A stretch of DNA of 10,000 nucleotides from Magnetospirillum sp. Lineage in GTDB: Bacteria; Pseudomonadota; Alphaproteobacteria; Rhodospirillales; Magnetospirillaceae. The DNA is taken from positions 1 through 10,000 of the forward strand of contig JAIWOG010000212.1 in the NCBI GenBank assembly GCA_020217035.1. The letters run 5' to 3'. The notes below the pieces were generated by a model. The model was not told the origin of the DNA. It did not search any database and was given only the letters and a program-made list of their open reading frames with translations. Of the stretch, positions 6,103 to 10,000 are shown piece after piece. Made by a program: the position numbers and the translations under genes. Within the stretch, counting starts at the first letter, position 1. Every line of letters starts with the position of its first letter.

Positions 6103-7931
6103 TCGTCCTGGCCATACCGCTTGCGCTGGCCGGCGCCGTCTGGGCGCTGTTCGCCGTCTGGGAACGCTTCTATGACTTTTACGCCCTGCAGGGCGATTCC
6201 TGGGCCTGGGTGTTCAAATACACCATGGCCTATGGCCAGCCGCCGGGCTTCATCCAGTGGGGCATCCTCGGCGCCGCCGCCGGCACCGTCTTCCTGATCC
6301 TGCTGGTTCAGGCCATCGCCATGCGGATCGGCGGCAACACCGTGCACGGTGGCCACGACGACAAGACCATTCATGGTTCAGCCCGCTGGGCGAAACTGGC
6401 CGATGTGAAGAAAACCGGATTGTGGCGCAAAACCGGTGTGGTGGTCGGCGGCTGGCGGAAATGGCGGGGAACCGCCACCCTTCGCGACGACGGCCCCGAA
6501 CACGTTCTGTGCTTCGCCCCGCCGCGTTCCGGCAAGGGCACCGGCCTGGTTATTCCCACCCTGCTCAGTTGGCCCGATTCCACTGTCGTCCACGACATTC
6601 GGGGTGAAAACTACGCCAAGACGGCAGGATGGCGAGCCAGCCAGGGGCAACGCATCCTCAAATTCGATCCCACCGCCGAAAGCGGCAGCATCCGTTTCAA
6701 TCCCCTGGCCGAAGTCCGCATCGGCACCGGCAACGAAGTTGCCGACGCACAAAACATCGCGTCGATGATCATCGACCCGGACGGCAAGGGGCTTGCCGAT
6801 TTCTGGCAAAAGTCGGGCTTCGCCTGGTTGTCAGCCTCGATCATCTACACCCTGTACAAGGTTCGTCAGGACGAAAACCGCGTCGCCTCGCTGCACGACG
6901 TGGACATGGTTTTGACGGCACCGGGCGAAGGCTTCGAAACCGTCCTCGACACCATGATCTCATTTCAGGCGACTACGAAAGCCGCAACCGCCCTGATCCA
7001 GTCGGCCGCGCAGGAAATGAAGGATCGGGCCGCGCAAGAGCGATCCGGCGTGCTGTCGTCTTCGAAGATCGACCTGTCACTTTACCGCGACCCCATTGTC
7101 GCCAGGAACACCGCTGTCTCCGATTTCCGTCTTACCGACCTCATGCACGGCGATCAGCCGGCATCGCTCTACATCATCGTGCCGCCGTCCGACATCGACC
7201 GGCTGCGCCCCCTGCTGCGCATCCTGTGGAACCTGCTGTTGCGCCGTCTCATGCAAACCTTCGACGCCAGCGGCAACCCGACCTATCGGCGGCGCCTGCT
7301 GCTGATGTTCGATGAGTTCACCTCGGTCAGGAAGTTGGAAATCTTCGAACAGTCCATGGCCTACATGGGCGGTTACGGCATCAAGGCGTTCCTGATCGTC
7401 CAGGACCTGACCCAGTTGCAAAGCACCTATGGCCGCGACAACGCCATCATGGGGCTGTGCAAGGTCAAGATCGCCTATGCCCCCAACGAGGTTTCGACGG
7501 CAAAAACCCTGTCGGAAATGTGCGGCAAGGCCACCATCGTACAGGCGAAGCGCAGCCGGCGCCGGCAAGCCTTCCAGGTTTTCGGCGGCGACGTCACCGA
7601 CAACATGGCCGAAGTGGGCCGCCCCCTGCTCACTCCCGACGAATGCATGCGGCTGAAGGCGGCGAAGAAATCCCGCATCGACCCGACCAAGATCGTCGAG
7701 GCCGGCGACATGCTGACCTTCGTTGCGGGGTTCCCGCCGATCCTCGGCCGGCAACCGCTGTACTTCTTCGACAAGACCCTGCGGGCGCGATCCGAAATCC
7801 CACCCGTCAACTCCACCAGTCCCGACAACGACGATTCCCACGTCGTCGAGATCGAGGCGACGGCGCCGCCGGCATCGTCCGCCATCACCGCCCGGCTGCG
7901 TGCCGTTGGCCAGCAATCCCCCGCCGCCTAA
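6099..7931 (+). CDS. virD4: VirD4/TraG-type coupling protein (T4SS ATPase)
   Basis: The product has 610 residues. Two membrane segments (about 2-21 and 52-75) enclose a short periplasmic loop, and the remainder is cytoplasmic. Walker A is A-P-P-R-S-G-K-G-T-G (K146), followed by V-I-P-T-L-L-S-W as in TraG-family proteins. The H-D-I-R-G-E-N-Y segment near 165-175 matches the family D-x-K-G-E-N motif with lysine replaced by arginine. Walker B is L-L-L-M-F-D-E-F with D405/E406. Coupling proteins recruit the relaxase-DNA complex and pump DNA through the T4SS. The C-terminal 40 or so residues are acidic and flexible and may contact substrate. Neighbours support conjugation: VirB11 upstream by ATGA overlap, and an SSB gene 11 bases downstream. 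Some VirD4 proteins serve effector secretion, but SSB and ArdC next door favour DNA transfer. Confidence 0.94.
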   Translation: MIVLAIPLALAGAVWALFAVWERFYDFYALQGDSWAWVFKYTMAYGQPPGFIQWGILGAAAGTVFLILLVQAIAMRIGGNTVHGGHDDKTIHGSARWAKLADVKKTGLWRKTGVVVGGWRKWRGTATLRDDGPEHVLCFAPPRSGKGTGLVIPTLLSWPDSTVVHDIRGENYAKTAGWRASQGQRILKFDPTAESGSIRFNPLAEVRIGTGNEVADAQNIASMIIDPDGKGLADFWQKSGFAWLSASIIYTLYKVRQDENRVASLHDVDMVLTAPGEGFETVLDTMISFQATTKAATALIQSAAQEMKDRAAQERSGVLSSSKIDLSLYRDPIVARNTAVSDFRLTDLMHGDQPASLYIIVPPSDIDRLRPLLRILWNLLLRRLMQTFDASGNPTYRRRLLLMFDEFTSVRKLEIFEQSMAYMGGYGIKAFLIVQDLTQLQSTYGRDNAIMGLCKVKIAYAPNEVSTAKTLSEMCGKATIVQAKRSRRRQAFQVFGGDVTDNMAEVGRPLLTPDECMRLKAAKKSRIDPTKIVEAGDMLTFVAGFPPILGRQPLYFFDKTLRARSEIPPVNSTSPDNDDSHVVEIEATAPPASSAITARLRAVGQQSPAA

Positions 7932-7938
7932 GGAGAGG
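7930..7938 (+). promoter_or_regulatory. Strong ribosome binding site of the SSB gene
   Basis: AAGGAGAGG overlaps the TAA stop of virD4. AAGGAG ends seven bases before the ATG at 7943. Among the best Shine-Dalgarno sequences in the window, it suggests relatively strong SSB translation within the operon. Confidence 0.75.
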
Positions 7939-7942
7939 CCCC

Positions 7943-8641
7943 ATGTTCAACCAGAACTTTGTTTCCCTGACCGGCCGCCTCGGCGCCGATGCCGAGATCA
8001 AGACCATCCCGAACGGTCGTGTGGGCGCCTTGTCCCTGGCCGTCGATCACAACTTCAAGAACAACGCCGGCAAGTGGCAAACCGCCACCAGCTGGTTCCG
8101 CGTCATCACCTACATGCCCTGGCTGATCGACAACGTGTTGGCCAGCGAAGCGACCAAAGGCCGCACCATGTTCATCCAGGGAAGCCTGCGGTCCAGGTCG
8201 TGGGATCAGAACGGCAAGACTTACAACACGGTTGAAATCGAGGTTGATCCCAGCGGTGGCATTGTCCCCATTCACGATGACAACAAGCCGGTCAACCTGG
8301 TGCACCTGGTCGGCCGGCTGGGGGACCACGCCACCATCAAGACCCTGCCCGGCCAAGGCGGCGGCAAGATGGCCTCGTTCAGCCTGGCCGCCAGCCGTTC
8401 GTTCAAGGACAGCGCCGGCCAATGGCAGAACGCCACCGACTGGCTGCGCGTCTTCACCTTCCAACCGTCGCTGATCGACAAGACCTTGGCCAAGACCGCC
8501 ACCAAGGGACGGCTGGTTCTGGTGCAAGGCGCCCTTCGCGCCCGCGAATGGCCCGACGAAGACGGCGAAATCCGCAAGGCCATCGAGATCGAAGTCGATG
8601 GCAAAGGCGACATCACCCCGGTTCTTGAAGACAAGCCCTAA
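7943..8641 (+). CDS. ssb: Single-stranded DNA-binding protein with two tandem OB folds
   Basis: The product has 232 residues. It consists of two homologous SSB-type OB-fold domains, residues about 5-110 and 118-228. Both contain V-x-L-x-G-R-L-G at the start, a W-Q-x-A-T-x-W-x-R-V strand, an A-T-K-G-R turn followed by Q-G-x-L-R, and an E-I-E-V-D strand near the end. This is SSB-like rather than an SSB shadow protein. Typical bacterial SSBs have one OB fold, form tetramers and end in an acidic tip such as D-D-D-I-P-F. This protein ends E-D-K-P, so the usual partner-recruiting tip is absent. Two folds per chain could make a dimer equivalent to a tetramer, as in Deinococcus SSB (analogy, not shown here). 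Likely role: coating transferred single-stranded DNA. It follows virD4 by 11 bases and precedes a small acidic gene by 16 bases. Confidence 0.9.
   Translation: MFNQNFVSLTGRLGADAEIKTIPNGRVGALSLAVDHNFKNNAGKWQTATSWFRVITYMPWLIDNVLASEATKGRTMFIQGSLRSRSWDQNGKTYNTVEIEVDPSGGIVPIHDDNKPVNLVHLVGRLGDHATIKTLPGQGGGKMASFSLAASRSFKDSAGQWQNATDWLRVFTFQPSLIDKTLAKTATKGRLVLVQGALRAREWPDEDGEIRKAIEIEVDGKGDITPVLEDKP
7955..8623 (+). repeat. Internal duplication: two SSB OB-fold domains
   Basis: The segment 7955-8272 (domain 1) and the segment 8294-8623 (domain 2) encode copies that align along their whole length, with roughly half the residues identical by eye and a three-residue gap after the I-K-T-x-P motif. The conserved blocks G-R-L-G, W-Q-x-A-T, A-T-K-G-R and E-I-E-V-D occur in the same order in both. 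The joining linker is only about six residues. Confidence 0.85.
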
Positions 8642-8644
8642 CCC

Positions 8645-8650
8645 AGGAGG
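8645..8650 (+). promoter_or_regulatory. Ribosome binding site of the small acidic gene
   Basis: A perfect AGGAGG lies seven bases before the ATG at 8658. It decides for this start over the in-frame ATG at 8598 inside ssb, and is strong evidence that this short gene is translated. Confidence 0.8.
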
Positions 8651-8657
8651 ACACGAC

Positions 8658-8852
8658 ATGGACGACTTTAACGACAAGGAAAAGAATCTGGTCGCGGCCA
8701 AGCAGATTGCCGACATGGCCAGCGCCGGCAAGCCGGTGGCCGTCGATCCCGACACGGCCGACCGAATGGGCGCCTTCGAAGAAGACGCCATATCGCCTGA
8801 CGACGCGCTGGAAAGCCGCTTCGACGACGTGGTCGAAGGTGGCGATCAATGA
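8658..8852 (+). CDS. Small acidic protein of unknown function
   Basis: The product has 64 residues and I do not recognise it. It is strongly acidic (many Asp and Glu, few basic residues), has no cysteine, tryptophan, signal peptide or membrane segment, and is probably cytoplasmic. The N-terminal half looks helical (about residues 5-23). The rest, with D-P-D-T-A-D, E-E-D and S-P-D-D, may be disordered or DNA-mimic-like. A perfect Shine-Dalgarno sequence and the ATGA overlap with the ArdC gene make the gene itself credible. Placement between an SSB and an antirestriction gene suggests a role in protecting or handling incoming DNA, which is inference from context only. Confidence 0.75.
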   Translation: MDDFNDKEKNLVAAKQIADMASAGKPVAVDPDTADRMGAFEEDAISPDDALESRFDDVVEGGDQ

Positions 8853-10000
8853 GCAACTACCGCGACGAGATCGCCGCCGAAATCATCGCCCAAATGGAAG
8901 CCGGCACCGCGCCCTGGATGAAGCCGTGGAAGGCCGGCGTCCTGGGCGCCGCCCCGTACAATCCCGTCACCGACAAGCCTTACCGCGGCATCAACGATCT
9001 GTGGCTGTCCATGCGCGGCCGCGGTGACCCGCGCTGGATGACCTATAAGCAAGCTGCCGAACAGGGCGCTCAGGTCCGCAAGGGCGAGAAGTCCACCACC
9101 ATCGAATATTGGCAGTGGTCGGAACGGGTGGCGGTCAAGGACGGCAACGGCAAGCCCGTCCTCGATGCCGATGGCCAGCAGCAATACGAAACCCACCGGC
9201 TGGATCGTCCCAAGGTGTTCTTCGCCAAGGTCTTCAACGCCGAACAAATCGACGGCCTGGAACCCTTCGTCGCCCCGGCGCCAAGCTTCGATCCCATCGA
9301 ACGGGCCGAAGCGATCATCGCCAGTGCCGGCGTCCCGGTCTTCCACGACCAGAACGACCGGGCGTTCTATACGGTCCAGCGTGACGAAATCCACCTGCCG
9401 GCACAGGCTGCCTTTGACGGCCCTGCTCCCTATTACGCCACCCTCTTGCACGAGCTGGGGCACGCCACCCGTCACCCGTCGCGGCTGAACCGGGAAAACG
9501 GCCCGTTCGGCTCGGAACTCTATGCCCGCGAAGAACTGCGGGCCGAGATCGCCAGCTTCATGCTGGCCCGCGACATGGGCATCGGCCATGAACCCGACCA
9601 GCATGCGGCCTATGTCGAATCCTGGCTGAAGGCGCTGAAGGAAGACAAGAACGAGATTTTCCGCGCCGCCCGCGACGCCGAAACCATCAAGACGTGGGTC
9701 ATGGAACCGGAACGCCGGCCGGAACTGGAACGCAGTGCGGGTCAAGCCGTGCCGACGCCTGCGCAGGTGATCAACACACCGAACGAGGAGCGCCAACAAA
9801 TGACCACGGCGACAATCCAAGCGGCTGTTAAGGCATATGCAGAAACCTACGCGCTCGACATCGAAGACGTTGCCAAACACGGTGATCGTGGGTCCACACC
9901 GTACCTGTTGGCGGATGGCCGCATCGTCGGGACAGGCGGTGATCCGACCTCTTTCGCGGATAGTATCGGTATTGACCCACCCTATGAACACCGTGTGATG
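8849..10000 (+). CDS. ardC: ArdC-like antirestriction protein with zincin motif (3' end outside)
   Basis: The frame is open for 384 codons to the window end with no stop. The N-terminus (Y-R-D-E-I-A-A-E-I-I, then A-P-W-M-K-P-W, then P-Y-R-G-I-N at about residue 44) matches the ArdC/DUF1738 ssDNA-binding region. The C-terminal part has a zinc-metallopeptidase motif H-E-L-G-H (201-205) and a downstream E-E-L-R-A-E-I (228-234) supplying the likely third ligand, as in the polyvalent-protein metallopeptidase family. ArdC is known to protect entering DNA from host restriction and binds ssDNA. The conserved body ends near residue 290. Residues 318-384 form an extra segment preceded by an internal Shine-Dalgarno sequence and ATG. 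The start at 8849 overlaps the previous stop (ATGA), with GAAGGTGG six bases upstream. Antirestriction activity is inferred from family membership. Confidence 0.88.
   Translation, partial: MSNYRDEIAAEIIAQMEAGTAPWMKPWKAGVLGAAPYNPVTDKPYRGINDLWLSMRGRGDPRWMTYKQAAEQGAQVRKGEKSTTIEYWQWSERVAVKDGNGKPVLDADGQQQYETHRLDRPKVFFAKVFNAEQIDGLEPFVAPAPSFDPIERAEAIIASAGVPVFHDQNDRAFYTVQRDEIHLPAQAAFDGPAPYYATLLHELGHATRHPSRLNRENGPFGSELYAREELRAEIASFMLARDMGIGHEPDQHAAYVESWLKALKEDKNEIFRAARDAETIKTWVMEPERRPELERSAGQAVPTPAQVINTPNEERQQMTTATIQAAVKAYAETYALDIEDVAKHGDRGSTPYLLADGRIVGTGGDPTSFADSIGIDPPYEHRVM
9785..9802 (+). promoter_or_regulatory. Possible internal ribosome binding site and ATG inside the ArdC gene
   Basis: GAGGAG (9785-9790) precedes an ATG at 9800, in frame with ardC (Met318), by nine bases. 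This could direct a separate shorter product from the same frame, or be a relic of a gene fusion. Chance in a G-rich sequence is also possible. Confidence 0.35.

Noticed and set aside
1..10000. oriT, relaxase gene, attachment sites, terminators or promoters
   Set aside because: I searched the junctions and found none. Genes overlap or nearly so, leaving no room for an origin or a hairpin-plus-T terminator.

Overview
The window is a dense, single-strand (+) gene cluster from a high-GC bacterium (roughly 60-65% G+C by eye). Protein style and codon use suggest an alphaproteobacterium, perhaps of the Rhodospirillales/Magnetospirillum type. That placement is an impression from the sequence, not a demonstrated assignment. 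There are no rRNA or tRNA genes, CRISPR arrays, transposases or long intergenic gaps. Nine genes lie head to tail, with junctions that either overlap by 1-4 bases or are separated by at most 16 bases. This points to one polycistronic, translationally coupled operon whose promoter lies upstream of the window and whose end lies downstream.

Positions 1-6102 encode the envelope part and one ATPase of a VirB/Trb-type type IV secretion system (T4SS). In order these are the tail of a VirB7-like lipoprotein (1-132), VirB8 (132-890), VirB9 (887-1924), VirB10 (1924-3018), a large secreted cysteine-repeat protein of no family I recognise (3023-5143), and the VirB11 ATPase (5149-6102). The VirB7-VirB9-VirB10 trio should form the outer-membrane core complex and VirB8 the periplasmic scaffold. 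VirB11 should work at the cytoplasmic entrance. VirB1-VirB6 functions, including the VirB4 ATPase, are not present and are presumably upstream.

Positions 6099-10000 are the DNA-transfer and DNA-protection half. They hold a VirD4/TraG-type coupling protein (6099-7931), a single-stranded-DNA-binding protein made of two tandem OB folds (7943-8641), a small acidic protein of unknown function (8658-8852) and an ArdC-type antirestriction protein with an N-terminal ssDNA-binding region and a zinc-metallopeptidase motif, which runs off the window end (8849-10000+). A coupling protein together with SSB and ArdC points to conjugative DNA transfer by a plasmid or integrative conjugative element, rather than effector secretion alone. 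No relaxase or oriT is visible here.

The most unusual item is the 706-residue exported protein between virB10 and virB11. It has six tandem units of about 50 residues, each with two cysteines 31-36 residues apart, plus two more divergent copies, and a 3' end of markedly lower G+C. It is a candidate extracellular or periplasmic component specific to this T4SS, such as a tip, adhesin or cap. Other points of interest are the apparently tail-less VirB10, the duplicated SSB without the usual acidic tip, and a C-terminal extension on ArdC preceded by its own in-frame ribosome binding site and ATG.
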